From an uncultured Saprospiraceae bacterium (lineage in GTDB: Bacteria; Bacteroidota; Bacteroidia; Chitinophagales; Saprospiraceae), in assembly GCA_937926205.1 (NCBI GenBank), contig CALEYL010000043.1, positions 29,184 to 93,183 on the forward strand: a stretch of DNA of 64,000 nt, read 5' to 3'. Shown one piece after another: positions 40,006-48,507 of the stretch (the stretch's first letter is position 1; each line of letters begins with the position of its first letter). A program made the position numbers and the translations under genes. The notes beneath the pieces are model-generated. The model was given only the letters and a program-made list of their open reading frames with translations, made no database searches and was not told the DNA's origin.

Positions 40006-41160
40006 TCAGACTGCCGGTACTTCCTGTGTTGCCGGCAGCAATTTGCGCAGCTTTTCTACTGTGAAATCAATTTCTTCCCGGGTATTCAGGTCGGAAAAAG
40101 AAAAACGAACAGTAGTCCTGGACGGATCTCCATTTAAAGCAGCAATAACATGGCTGCCTGCATCGGCGCCTGAACTGCAGGCGCTGCCCCCCGAAGCGCT
40201 GATGCCTTCTACATCAAGATTCAGGAGCAATAAATCCGATTTTGCATTAGCAGGAAAGCTCACACTCAGTACTTTATAATGTCCGCGACCAAAAGGATCG
40301 CCATTGAACTGAACATCATCGATGCAGGAAGTCAATTGCTCAGCAAAGTAATTTCGCAAGGCGGTAATGTTTTCCCGGTTGCGTTCCATGTTTTCTAAAG
40401 CAAGGTGCAGTGCCGTAGCCAGGCCGATGATGCCATAGAAGTTTTCAGTACCTCCACGCATGTTTCTTTCCTGAGAACCGCCGTCAACAAAGGGTCGCAC
40501 AATGTTTTCTTTGTTGATGTAAACAAAGCCAACTCCTTTTGGGCCATGAAATTTATGTGCAGATCCGCTTAGAAAGCTAATAGGGGTTTGTGAAACGTCA
40601 ATCGGGAAAAATCCCATCGTTTGTACCGTATCGGTGTGAAACAAAGCTCCGTAGCGTTGGCACAGGGCAGAAATTTCATCCAGGTCGATCATGGAACCGA
40701 TTTCGTTGTTGGAGTGCATCAGCGAAACCATCGTTTTTCCTGCGTCTTGCTGTAAGAGTTCTTCAAGGTGCGTAACGACAACATGCCCCTTCTCATCAAT
40801 ATTCACGAAATCGATTTTGGCCTGGCCACTGCGCTCAATGGCTTCCAGCGAGTGGAGCACGCAGTGGTGCTCGGTTGGTGAACTGATGATGCGTTGAACG
40901 CCGAGATCGCGAACGGCACACTTAAGCGCCATGTTGTTAGACTCCGTGCCGCCTGAAGTAAAAAAGACTTCGCCGATAGAAGCGCCTATGGCACGGGCAA
41001 CCGTTTTTCGGGCCTGCTCCAGTGCTGCTCTGGCTGCTCTGCCTTCTGCATGAATAGAAGAAGGGTTGCCAAAGCGTCCATCCATAGCCTCCAGCATGGC
41101 TTCAATCACTTGAGGATGAAGTGAAGTCGTCGCTGCATTGTCTAAAAAAACTCTTTTCAT
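40006..41160 (-). CDS. Cysteine desulfurase (NifS/IscS family)
   Basis: The 384-aa PLP enzyme removes sulfur from cysteine for iron-sulfur clusters and thiolated tRNA. It opens MKRVFLDNAATTSLHPQVIE, the family start, and this ATG at 41160 was chosen over the one at 41217 for that reason. Also visible are FTSGGTESNNMALK, SPTEHHCVL, the PLP-lysine box SAHKFHGPKGVGFVYI and the catalytic-cysteine loop GGSACSSG. No iscU, sufBCD or regulator gene is adjacent. The upstream lipoprotein gene ends 48 bp before it and may share its mRNA. Confidence 0.94.
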   Translation of the reverse strand: MKRVFLDNAATTSLHPQVIEAMLEAMDGRFGNPSSIHAEGRAARAALEQARKTVARAIGASIGEVFFTSGGTESNNMALKCAVRDLGVQRIISSPTEHHCVLHSLEAIERSGQAKIDFVNIDEKGHVVVTHLEELLQQDAGKTMVSLMHSNNEIGSMIDLDEISALCQRYGALFHTDTVQTMGFFPIDVSQTPISFLSGSAHKFHGPKGVGFVYINKENIVRPFVDGGSQERNMRGGTENFYGIIGLATALHLALENMERNRENITALRNYFAEQLTSCIDDVQFNGDPFGRGHYKVLSVSFPANAKSDLLLLNLDVEGISASGGSACSSGADAGSHVIAALNGDPSRTTVRFSFSDLNTREEIDFTVEKLRKLLPATQEVPAV

Positions 41161-41207
41161 GGTATGTATGTGTAAAAGTTGGTTAAGGCGCCGGAAGTTC
41201 AGTCTTG

Positions 41208-41738
41208 CTAATTCCAATCGGCTGTCAATTGGTCTACGCTCTCCTGAAACGGTTTTTCGTGGTCAACATAAATATTGTCCCAGTACATCTCTCCATTGTC
41301 CAACAGGTAAAACACCCGGTAATAGCCTGAAGGTACTGTCGTTACATTGATCGCAAAGTTAGGTGTATTTGGCGTATAAAATTTAATCATATCCGATTCA
41401 ATATCAGCCTGAGGGTAAACAAAGTCTCTGTAAAGAACGTCGAATTCTACCCCCTGAAAGTCATGTTCTAATACTCCGGGCACAAACCAGATTCTCCGGA
41501 CAATGTCAGATCCAAGGCCTCTGAGCTGGGTGTTCACCGGGTTGGGGTAGGCCATAATGCCGCCTGTTTTTGAGTTTGGGTTGCCTAATTTTTGCAGTTC
41601 TGTACTGTTGCCGGCCCGAATCTGAATGCCGGTGATGATCTCCATATCCCGAGCATTGGTATCGTAAATACCGGTGCCCGGATCGCATTGAAAAGCGAGC
41701 GAATAAAGAACGGCGAGTGTGAGGATGACTTTTTTCAT
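41208..41738 (-). CDS. Unrecognised secreted or lipid-anchored protein
   Basis: The product (176 aa from Met at 41738) begins MKKVILTLAVLYSLAFQC, a signal peptide ending in a lipobox-like LAFQC with Cys18. The mature part contains AYPNPVNTQLRGL, YPQADIESDMIKFY and VPSGYYRVFYLLDNGEMYWD, which looks like a beta-sandwich domain, but no family I can name. The YPNPV string resembles the start of T9SS sorting domains yet lies in the middle of the protein and lacks the rest of that domain. It lies between glmM and the cysteine desulfurase gene and is probably part of a run of leftward genes. Confidence 0.72.
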   Translation of the reverse strand: MKKVILTLAVLYSLAFQCDPGTGIYDTNARDMEIITGIQIRAGNSTELQKLGNPNSKTGGIMAYPNPVNTQLRGLGSDIVRRIWFVPGVLEHDFQGVEFDVLYRDFVYPQADIESDMIKFYTPNTPNFAINVTTVPSGYYRVFYLLDNGEMYWDNIYVDHEKPFQESVDQLTADWN

Positions 41739-41767
41739 GGATGACATTTGTTAGTGATAAAAAATAC

Positions 41768-43144
41768 TTATAAGAGTGACAAAGCGTCGTTTTTTATGTT
41801 GTCGGCCAATTCCTGCGCGGTTTTGGCGTCAAGCGCTTCTGCATAAACACGGATGATGGGTTCTGTGTTTGATTGCCTTAAATGGACCCAGCTTTCCGGG
41901 AAATCAATTTTTAATCCGTCAATGGTATTGCAGTTTTCGGAAGCGTATTTTTTCTGTAGTTTGGATAAAAGGGCTGCCATATCTGTACCCGGCGCCAGTG
42001 TGATTTTGTCTTTGATCATCTGGTAATCCGGATAGGTTTTTTTCAGTTCGAGCAGGGACAGGCCGCTTTCTGCCATCAGGCTCAATACCAGTGCAATGCC
42101 TGCCAGCGCGTCGCGGCCATAGTGCAATTCCGGTAAAATGACCCCGCCGTTCCCCTCACCGCCAATAACCGCGGCAGTTTCCTTCATTTTGGCAACGACA
42201 TTGACTTCCCCGACCGCAGCGGCAAAATACTGACCGCCGTGTTTTTGGGTGACATCGCGCAGGGCTCTGGAAGATGAAAGATTGGAAACGGTATTGCCCG
42301 GGCGCTTTTGCAGGATGTAATCAGCTACGGCAACCAGGGTGTATTCTTCGCCAAACAAGCTGCCATCGCCACAAACCAGGGCGAGGCGGTCAACGTCAGG
42401 GTCTACCGCGATGCCGAGATCTGCCTTTTCGGAACGCACCAGTTCGCACAAATCGACCAAATGTGCCGGTAAAGGCTCCGGGTTGTGGGCAAAACGGCCA
42501 TTGGCTTCCCCGTTGAGCAGCAAGACTTCACAACCAAGCGCTTCGAGCAACGGCGGCACAGAAATGGCGCCGGTGGAATTGACACAATCAACAACTATCC
42601 TGAATTTGCGGGCTTTTATTTTTTCTGTCAGCACCAGCGGAAGTGCCAGAATTTGGCCGATATGGTAAGCGATCATCCCTTCTACCTGCCGGTATTGACC
42701 CAGTTTTTCTACACCGGCGTATCGGATTTGACCGGCTTCGATGAATGCCAGCAATTGCCGGCCTTCTTCAGCAGAAATAAACTCTCCTTTTTGGTTGAGA
42801 AATTTCAGGGCGTTCCATTCGGCAGGGTTGTGGCTGGCTGTAATGATGATGCCTGCGCCTGCGCCGAGGTGGGTGACGGCCATTTCGACAGTAGGTGTGG
42901 TGGAAAGTCCAAGATCAAGGACCGAAATGCCCTGCGCGATCAGGGTCTGAATGACCAGTTGACTGACCATTTCGCCGGAAATTCGGGCGTCGCGGCCAAC
43001 AACAACGGAGGGAGGGGCGCCACCCTGCAAGATCAATTCGCCAAAACCTGCCGTACAGGCGACAATGTCCTGTGGGGTAAGGTTGTCACCGGCCGGGCCG
43101 CCAATCGTGCCCCTTATGCCTGAAATAGATTTGATTAATGCCAC
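41768..43144 (-). CDS. glmM: Phosphoglucosamine mutase (alpha-D-phosphohexomutase family)
   Basis: The 458-aa enzyme moves phosphate between C6 and C1 of glucosamine for peptidoglycan and lipopolysaccharide. The family order is complete: ALIKSISGIRGTIGG at the start, the phospho-serine loop IITASHNPAEWNALK with Ser104, the metal loop AVDPDVDRLAL, the sugar loop GGEGNGGVILP and the phosphate-binding RQSNTEPIIRVYAEA near the end. I chose a GTG start at 43144, since the family begins right there (VALIKSISGIRG); the ATG at 43204 adds 20 non-conserved residues. Phosphomannomutase is the main alternative. Confidence 0.87.
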   Translation of the reverse strand: MALIKSISGIRGTIGGPAGDNLTPQDIVACTAGFGELILQGGAPPSVVVGRDARISGEMVSQLVIQTLIAQGISVLDLGLSTTPTVEMAVTHLGAGAGIIITASHNPAEWNALKFLNQKGEFISAEEGRQLLAFIEAGQIRYAGVEKLGQYRQVEGMIAYHIGQILALPLVLTEKIKARKFRIVVDCVNSTGAISVPPLLEALGCEVLLLNGEANGRFAHNPEPLPAHLVDLCELVRSEKADLGIAVDPDVDRLALVCGDGSLFGEEYTLVAVADYILQKRPGNTVSNLSSSRALRDVTQKHGGQYFAAAVGEVNVVAKMKETAAVIGGEGNGGVILPELHYGRDALAGIALVLSLMAESGLSLLELKKTYPDYQMIKDKITLAPGTDMAALLSKLQKKYASENCNTIDGLKIDFPESWVHLRQSNTEPIIRVYAEALDAKTAQELADNIKNDALSLL

Positions 43145-43418
43145 TATTAGTATCGATTCTTGAGTATGGTTTAGGTTACGTACCTTTCCATGTGAAAGTT
43201 GCAAAAAAACGGATCAAAAAAGTGTTCAAAATCAGTTTTTCGCCAAGCGCAGGAATTGGAACAAACCCTGAATAAATTCTATGCCGCAAAATTAAGATTT
43301 GAAACAGGAATTCTGCCTGTGCGCTGTATATATTTGTGCTTCCGCTTCCGGGAATCCCCGATCCTGTACAGGAAGGCTTGCAGCAGCAGGTGGGCGAAAT
43401 GTAAAAATTCAAAGTCTG

Positions 43419-44177
43419 ATGTCACACGCCGCTATCGTTCATCCAGTTCAAAAAGAATGGTTCAAATACTGGTTCGATTCGCCCTACTACCATTTGTTGT
43501 ACAGAAACAGAGACGAAATTGAGGCGCAGCAATTCATCGATGCGCTGTTGGAAAAACTCCGGCCACGGCCGGGAGATGCCGTGCTCGATCTGGCCTGTGG
43601 AAAAGGCCGCTATTCGTGCTATCTGGAAAAAAAAGGGTTGGATGTAACCGGGATCGACCTTTCCAAGGCCAGCATTGAGTATGCCCGGCAGTTTGAAACA
43701 GCTAACCTGTCGTTTTTTACCCACGACATGCGCCTGCCTTTTTCATTCAATCGATTCGACTATGTCTTTAATTTTTTTACCAGTTTTGGCTATTTCGACA
43801 GCGAAGCCGACCACCTCAAAACCTTAAAAAATGTAAAGGATGGTTTGAAAAACGGCGGACAATTTGTACTCGATTTTTTCAATTCAGGTCATGTTGTCAA
43901 TCACCTCATCAGCAGGGAAACAAAAACGATAGAGGGCATTCATTTTGAACTCTACAAACGAATCGAAGGCCGCTATGTCGTAAAAACCATTGATTTTGAA
44001 GACCTGGGCCAACGTTGGGTTTTTGAAGAACGGGTGTGTCTTTTTTATCTGGAAGATTTTGAACGCCTGTTTGCCTTAGCCGGATTGAAATTGCTGGAGG
44101 TTTTTGGCGATTACCGGCTTGGTCAATTTGATCTTGACAACAGCCCCCGTTTAATCTTAATTGCACAGAAACCATGA
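43419..44177 (+). CDS. Class I SAM-dependent methyltransferase
   Basis: The 252-aa protein starts MSHAAIVHPVQKEWFKYWFD, and residues about 45-60 hold motif I, AVLDLACGKGRYSCYLEKKG. VTGIDLSKASIEYARQF (motif II), FDYVFNFFTSFGYFDSEADH and FVLDFFNSGHVVNHL follow in the usual order. The substrate is unknown. Its stop overlaps the start of the PAP2 gene by four bases (ATGA), so the two are translationally coupled. Earlier ATG codons give a non-conserved extension, so I use 43419. Confidence 0.88.
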   Translation: MSHAAIVHPVQKEWFKYWFDSPYYHLLYRNRDEIEAQQFIDALLEKLRPRPGDAVLDLACGKGRYSCYLEKKGLDVTGIDLSKASIEYARQFETANLSFFTHDMRLPFSFNRFDYVFNFFTSFGYFDSEADHLKTLKNVKDGLKNGGQFVLDFFNSGHVVNHLISRETKTIEGIHFELYKRIEGRYVVKTIDFEDLGQRWVFEERVCLFYLEDFERLFALAGLKLLEVFGDYRLGQFDLDNSPRLILIAQKP

Positions 44178-44740
44178 ACGAATTGCTTCAATTAGATCGC
44201 GCAGTTTTTTCGCTCATCAACGATGCCGGGCATACGCCCTGGCTCGATGCGATCATGCCTTTATTGCGCAATCGTTTCCTGTGGACTCCGCTCTATGTGG
44301 CGCTGCTCGGTTTCGTGGTCTGGAAATTCGGATGGACTAAAGGCGCCGTATTTATCCTTGCAGTAGTTGTAGCGGCAGGTGTATCCGACGTATGTAGCAG
44401 CCGGATCATCAAAGAAAGTGTGGAGCGCCTCCGGCCCTGCAATGAACCGGCGTTTAAAGATCAGGTCAACTTGCTGGTGCATTGCGGCAGCGGCTACAGC
44501 TTCACTTCTTCACACGCGGCCAACCATTTTGCCGTGGCTGTTTTTCTGGTTTTTACACTGGGGCAATCCTACCGTCGTTTGCGCCTGCCCCTGATTTTGT
44601 GGGCAGCTTCCATCGCGTATGCGCAGGTGTACGTCGGCGTGCATTACCCTTTAGATGTGGTTTGCGGCGCCTTGCTGGGCACCCTGATCGGGTGGGGTGT
44701 TTCGGTGGCCTACCGGCGCTGGGGGGTAGTGAGGGCGTGA
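44174..44740 (+). CDS. PAP2-family membrane phosphatase
   Basis: The 188-aa protein has about five hydrophobic segments and the three acid-phosphatase boxes: KESVERLRPC, the GYSFTSSHAANHFAVAVF box (PSGH is SSHA here) and VYVGVHYPLDVVCGALLG, with catalytic His residues in the second and third. It would remove phosphate from a lipid such as undecaprenyl pyrophosphate or phosphatidic acid at the inner membrane. It overlaps the methyltransferase gene by four bases. The last codons run into the first of two 27-bp repeats. Confidence 0.88.
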   Translation: MNELLQLDRAVFSLINDAGHTPWLDAIMPLLRNRFLWTPLYVALLGFVVWKFGWTKGAVFILAVVVAAGVSDVCSSRIIKESVERLRPCNEPAFKDQVNLLVHCGSGYSFTSSHAANHFAVAVFLVFTLGQSYRRLRLPLILWAASIAYAQVYVGVHYPLDVVCGALLGTLIGWGVSVAYRRWGVVRA

Positions 44741-44801
44741 CTCCAAAGTCACACCCTTACTAAGTCAGCGTTGAAGTGAGGGCGTGACTCCAAAGTCACA
44801 C
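44728..44801. repeat. Two direct 27-bp repeats, each with a hairpin
   Basis: Identical 27-bp copies at 44728-44754 and 44775-44801 each contain GTGACTCCAAAGTCAC, a 6-bp stem with a 4-base loop. The first copy supplies the last codons and stop of the PAP2 gene. The second lies 14 bp before the valS stop on the other strand, so the pair separates the two convergent genes. Confidence 0.85.
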
Positions 44802-44815
44802 ACTCACTATTACCC

Positions 44816-47542
44816 TCACCCCAGCTGCGCCAGTGCCTCCTCCAGGCTTTTAATCTTCGCCTGAGCATCGGCCAGTTTTTTGCGCTCCAGGGCAACTACC
44901 TGCTCCGGTGCGCTGCTGACGAAGCGCTCATTGCTCAATTTCTTTTCAGTAGAAGCCGCAAAACCGCGGTTGTACTCTAATTCCTTGGTCATGCGCTGCC
45001 GCTCTTCTTCCACATCAATGGTCTGTTGCAGCACAACGTAATATTTATCCGGACCGGCGAGGAAAGAAACGCTGCTTGCGATTTCTGTATCGGCCGTCAG
45101 GGTCAGACTTTCCAGATTAGCCATTTTGACCGCCATCTCGCGAATGCCCGGCGCTTCTAACAAGGCGGTTGTTGCAGGTGTTTCCTGCGCAAAAACGGTC
45201 AGCAATTCCTGCATTTTGATGCCTTTGCTGCTCCTTACTTCGCGGATGCCGGTCACAATCGTTTTGGCGCGCTCTACCCGGTCAATGAATTCCGGGTCGA
45301 AAGCTTCCGCTTTTGGCCAGGAGCTGACGATGCAGTCTTCGCCTTCGAGCCGGTCGCGCAATTGGTGCCAGATTTCTTCCGTCACGAAAGGCATGTAAGG
45401 GTGGAGGAGCGTCATCAGCTGTTCCATCAAATTGATGGTTTTTTCCATGGTCGCCGCGTCAATAACGGGCGTGCCGTATGCCGGTTTGATCATTTCCAGG
45501 TACCACGAACAAAAATCATCCCAAATGAATTTGTACAGCAAAATCAGGGCATCCGACAAGCGGTATTCCGTGATCAGCGCATCCATTTTTTCGACGGTCT
45601 GATTCAGTTTGTGCTCCATCCATTGCGTGGCCAGTTCGTTTCCGGCGGGCGTTGGCGTATCGGCTGTATCCCAGCCTTTGATCAGGCGCAGGGCGTTCCA
45701 GAGTTTGTTGCAAAAGTTGCGCCCCTGTTCGCAAAGCTTGCTTTCATTGATGACTTCACCGGTTTTTGGATCGATCGGCGCATCAAAAATGATGTCGTTG
45801 CCCGCAGCAGCACAACTGAGCAGGCCAAAACGCACGCCATCAGCGCCGTAATTGTCTATCAATTGCAGGGCATCGGGTGAATTGCCCAGCGATTTGCTCA
45901 TTTTCCGGCGCTTGTTGTCGCGCACCATACCCGTGAAATACACATCCCGGAATGGCTGAGCGCCTTTTTCCTGTACGGTGGCTTCGCCAAGCAACCCGGG
46001 CGCCCACTCGTAGCCCGCCATGATCATGCGCGCTACCCAGAAAAACATGATGTCCCAGCCTGTTACCAGCGTATTGGTTGGGTAGTAGTAGCGCAGTTCA
46101 TCCTGCTTGTCGAAGCCGTCGAAAACCGACATCGGCCACAGCCAGGAGGAAAACCAGGTGTCGACCACGTCTTCGTCCTGCTTCAAATCTTCGGGTTTCA
46201 GTGCGGCGTGGCCGGTTTTTTGGCGCGCCATTTCGAGCGCTTCTTCTGCCGTTTCCGCCACAAAAATATCTTCACCGTAGTACCAGGCCGGAATGCGCTG
46301 TCCCCACCACAACTGCCTGGAAATGCACCAGTCGCGCACATTGTCTTCGTTCAGCCAGCTGTTGTACATGTTCCACATGTTCTCCGGGAAAAAGCGCACA
46401 TCGCCGCTGCGAACCGCTTCGAGCGCGGTGCGGGCAAATTCCTTCATGCTCAGAAACCACTGAAGCGTCAGGCGCGGTTCCACCACCGAATTGGTGCGTT
46501 CCGAGCGGCCTATTTTGGTGATGTAGTCTTCCAGTTTAACCAGATAACCACCTTCTTCCAGCAGTTTTTTGATTTTTTTACGCGCCACAAAGCGGTCTTC
46601 ACCGACCAGAATCTGCGCATCCGCGTTCAGCGTGCCGTCTTCGTTCAGGATGTCCAGCACTTCCAGTTTGTGGCGCAGGCCGATGTCGTAGTCGTTTTGA
46701 TCGTGGGCGGGCGTCACTTTAAGCGCGCCGGTTCCGAAAGCCATGTCGACATAGGTGTCGGCAATAACCGGGATGGCCTTGTTGATCAGCGGAATGAGTA
46801 CCTTTTTGCCCAACAGGTGGCGGTAACGCTCGTCGTCCGGGTGAACCGCCACCGCACTGTCGGCCATGATCGTTTCCGGTCGCTGGGTGGCAATCACGAT
46901 GGCTTCTTCGGTGGAGCCTTCCACAAAATAGCGCAGGTGGAACAGTTGTGCCGGTTCTTCTTTGTAGATCACCTCCTCGTTCGACAGGGCCGTCAGGGCC
47001 TCGGGATCCCAGTTGGTCATGCGCAGGGCGCGGTAGATGCGGCCTTTGCGGTGCAGGTCCACAAAAATATGGTTCACGGCGCGACTCAGCGGCTCCTCCA
47101 TGGTGAAACGCGTGCGTTCCCAGTCGCAGGAAGCCCCCAGTTTCTGAAGCTGCTCCAGAATGATGCCGCCGTATTTTTCTTTCCAGTCCCAGGCGTGGCT
47201 CAAAAATGCCTCCCTGCCAATGTCTGTTTTCCGCACGCCCTGCTTGCGCAGCAACTGCACCACTTTGGCCTCCGTCGCAATGGAAGCGTGGTCGGTGCCG
47301 GGCACCCAGCAGGCATTTTTGCCTTCCAGCCGCGCTTTGCGGATGAGGATGTCCTGGATGGTGTTGTTCAGCATGTGGCCCATGTGCAGCACCCCCGTCA
47401 CGTTCGGCGGCGGGATGACAATGGTAAATGGCTCCCGGCTGTCGGGCTCAGAATGAAAATAATTGCAGGCCATCCAGTGGGCATACCAACGGGCTTCCGT
47501 TTCGTTCGGGCTGTAGCGCGTGGACAAGGTCGGTTGTTCCAT
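44816..47542 (-). CDS. valS: Valyl-tRNA synthetase
   Basis: The 908-aa class Ia synthetase attaches valine to tRNA-Val. It has the HIGH-type signature as H53-M-G-H56 in PPPNVTGVLHMGHMLN, the editing-domain region with TQRPETIMADSAVAVHPDD and ALKVTPAHDQNDYDIG, the second active-site box KRRKMSKSLGNSPD, the anticodon-binding helices and a C-terminal coiled-coil arm (EEERQRMTKELEYNRGFAAS). I chose ATG 47542 because a -7 element at 47623-47630 puts transcription start below the longer frame's start at 47722, and because the family begins with the YSPNETEARWYAHW region. Confidence 0.96.
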   Translation of the reverse strand: MEQPTLSTRYSPNETEARWYAHWMACNYFHSEPDSREPFTIVIPPPNVTGVLHMGHMLNNTIQDILIRKARLEGKNACWVPGTDHASIATEAKVVQLLRKQGVRKTDIGREAFLSHAWDWKEKYGGIILEQLQKLGASCDWERTRFTMEEPLSRAVNHIFVDLHRKGRIYRALRMTNWDPEALTALSNEEVIYKEEPAQLFHLRYFVEGSTEEAIVIATQRPETIMADSAVAVHPDDERYRHLLGKKVLIPLINKAIPVIADTYVDMAFGTGALKVTPAHDQNDYDIGLRHKLEVLDILNEDGTLNADAQILVGEDRFVARKKIKKLLEEGGYLVKLEDYITKIGRSERTNSVVEPRLTLQWFLSMKEFARTALEAVRSGDVRFFPENMWNMYNSWLNEDNVRDWCISRQLWWGQRIPAWYYGEDIFVAETAEEALEMARQKTGHAALKPEDLKQDEDVVDTWFSSWLWPMSVFDGFDKQDELRYYYPTNTLVTGWDIMFFWVARMIMAGYEWAPGLLGEATVQEKGAQPFRDVYFTGMVRDNKRRKMSKSLGNSPDALQLIDNYGADGVRFGLLSCAAAGNDIIFDAPIDPKTGEVINESKLCEQGRNFCNKLWNALRLIKGWDTADTPTPAGNELATQWMEHKLNQTVEKMDALITEYRLSDALILLYKFIWDDFCSWYLEMIKPAYGTPVIDAATMEKTINLMEQLMTLLHPYMPFVTEEIWHQLRDRLEGEDCIVSSWPKAEAFDPEFIDRVERAKTIVTGIREVRSSKGIKMQELLTVFAQETPATTALLEAPGIREMAVKMANLESLTLTADTEIASSVSFLAGPDKYYVVLQQTIDVEEERQRMTKELEYNRGFAASTEKKLSNERFVSSAPEQVVALERKKLADAQAKIKSLEEALAQLG

Positions 47543-47622
47543 ATAGTGCGGTTCCTTTTTCTTTTGTAAAGAACCACCGGCACCGGATGGTTCCCCTTTT
47601 TTTAAAGTGGGGCAAAGATAAA

Positions 47623-47630
47623 GAGTTCCG
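47623..47630 (-). promoter_or_regulatory. -7 element of the valS promoter
   Basis: Minus-strand TATCTTTG followed by CC is an exact TAnnTTTG match 81 bp upstream of the valS ATG. No T-box or other structured leader is evident in the short 5' region. Confidence 0.5.
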
Positions 47631-47670
47631 GGGATAAAATGGGTAGATGGTCTATTGTCAACCTTTATTA

Positions 47671-47834
47671 TTGTTATGTCGCGCCTAGGGAGCTTATTAG
47701 CCCCAGCGGGGCGGGATATCAATAGCTAATAGACACATGACCCCATTTTTCGTAGCAGCCCCATCGGGGCGACATATCAATAATAAAACGTTCACCTGTT
47801 TACCCAATATACCATTAGGGCGGCACGTCAATGG
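47671..47834. repeat. Cluster of REP-like palindromic repeats beside the Y1 transposase
   Basis: Four related units share the core GGGGCGRSATATCAATAR. Three are on the plus strand: 47708-47725 (after palindrome GCCCCAGCGGGGC at 47700-47712), 47766-47783 (after GCCCCATCGGGGC at 47758-47770) and 47817-47834 (AGGGCGGCACGTCAATGG), which overlaps the transposase stop codon. One is inverted at about 47671-47688. This is the pattern of REP sequences. Confidence 0.75.
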
Positions 47835-48307
47835 TCAGGCGGAGGAAATCCAACCTCTTCAAAAATATATTCCTGATTAAATTCAACCCCATAGGCATTC
47901 AAAAAATCAATGTATTCCTCTCGGAATGTTTTCTTTCGATGGTGTTCCTCTTGTTTGAGAATGTATTGCACTACTTTTTGTATTTGCGATTGACTCGCTG
48001 AAAACGCCCCAAACCCCGTCTGCCATTCAAATTTCCCGATAACGTATTTGTTCTCGTTAATCCATTTGGAAGAATTGGCTTTAATGTCCCGTACCAAATC
48101 GGACAAATTGCAGTCAGGTTTAAGCCCTATTAAAATATGCACATGGTCGGGCATCCCATTGATGATCATCAGTTTTTGGTTTTTGTTGGTAATGATGCCC
48201 GTGATGTATTTGTACAATTCTTCTTTCCATGTTTTGGAAATGAGATTGGCCCTGCCTTTGACTGCGAAGACGACATGGGCGTACAATTGGGTATAGGTGT
48301 TTGCCAT
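47828..48307 (-). CDS. Y1 (IS200/IS605-like) transposase, RAYT-like
   Basis: The 159-aa protein has the HUH motif as H55-V-H57 in NGMPDHVHILIGLKPD and the catalytic tyrosine as Y115 in VVQYILKQEEHHRKKTFREE, so both key elements of a single-strand transposase are intact. It begins MANTYTQLYAHVVFAVKGRA. There is no tnpB or accessory gene. Short palindromes of the same family, some inverted, lie on both sides (47671-47834 and 48322-48388), and one overlaps the stop codon. That arrangement is typical of REP-associated tyrosine transposases (RAYTs), which move or maintain REP elements rather than a complete insertion sequence. Confidence 0.9.
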   Translation of the reverse strand: MANTYTQLYAHVVFAVKGRANLISKTWKEELYKYITGIITNKNQKLMIINGMPDHVHILIGLKPDCNLSDLVRDIKANSSKWINENKYVIGKFEWQTGFGAFSASQSQIQKVVQYILKQEEHHRKKTFREEYIDFLNAYGVEFNQEYIFEEVGFPPPDH

Positions 48308-48321
48308 TTTATGTTGGTTTC

Positions 48322-48388
48322 GCTCCTACGGAGCTGGTTGTCTTTTTGGTTCACGTTTGCTATTGACATTTCGCCCCGATGATGGGGC
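48322..48388. repeat. REP-like palindromes upstream of the Y1 transposase
   Basis: The palindrome GCTCCTACGGAGC (48322-48334) lies 15 bp before the transposase start, and GCCCCGATGATGGGGC (48373-48388) follows. The stretch 48359-48377 read on the minus strand is GGGGCGAAATGTCAATAGC, the same core as the repeats downstream of the gene but inverted. A worn copy lies at about 48491-48504. Confidence 0.72.
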
Positions 48389-48507
48389 TTGCTTTTCTCT
48401 TTCCACTTTTATCCTTTTCTGCAACACACTGGGCAGCTTGTCATTCGGAGTCTTGTCGCGGAAGTGGGCAAGGTCTTGTACGTTTGCTCCTTACATTTCG
48501 CCCCTTC

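Noticed and set aside
41208..41738. T9SS sorting domain in the small lipoprotein (YPNPV)
   Set aside because: The motif is in the middle of the protein and the remainder of the sorting domain is absent.
42485..43123. 212-codon plus-strand ORF opposite glmM
   Set aside because: Antisense shadow of the conserved mutase gene.
46208..47569. 453-codon plus-strand ORF opposite valS
   Set aside because: It is the complement of a well conserved valS coding frame and has no recognisable domain.
47543..47660. T-box or other riboswitch before valS
   Set aside because: The leader is only about 75 bases and shows no T-box sequence; T-boxes are not expected in this phylum.
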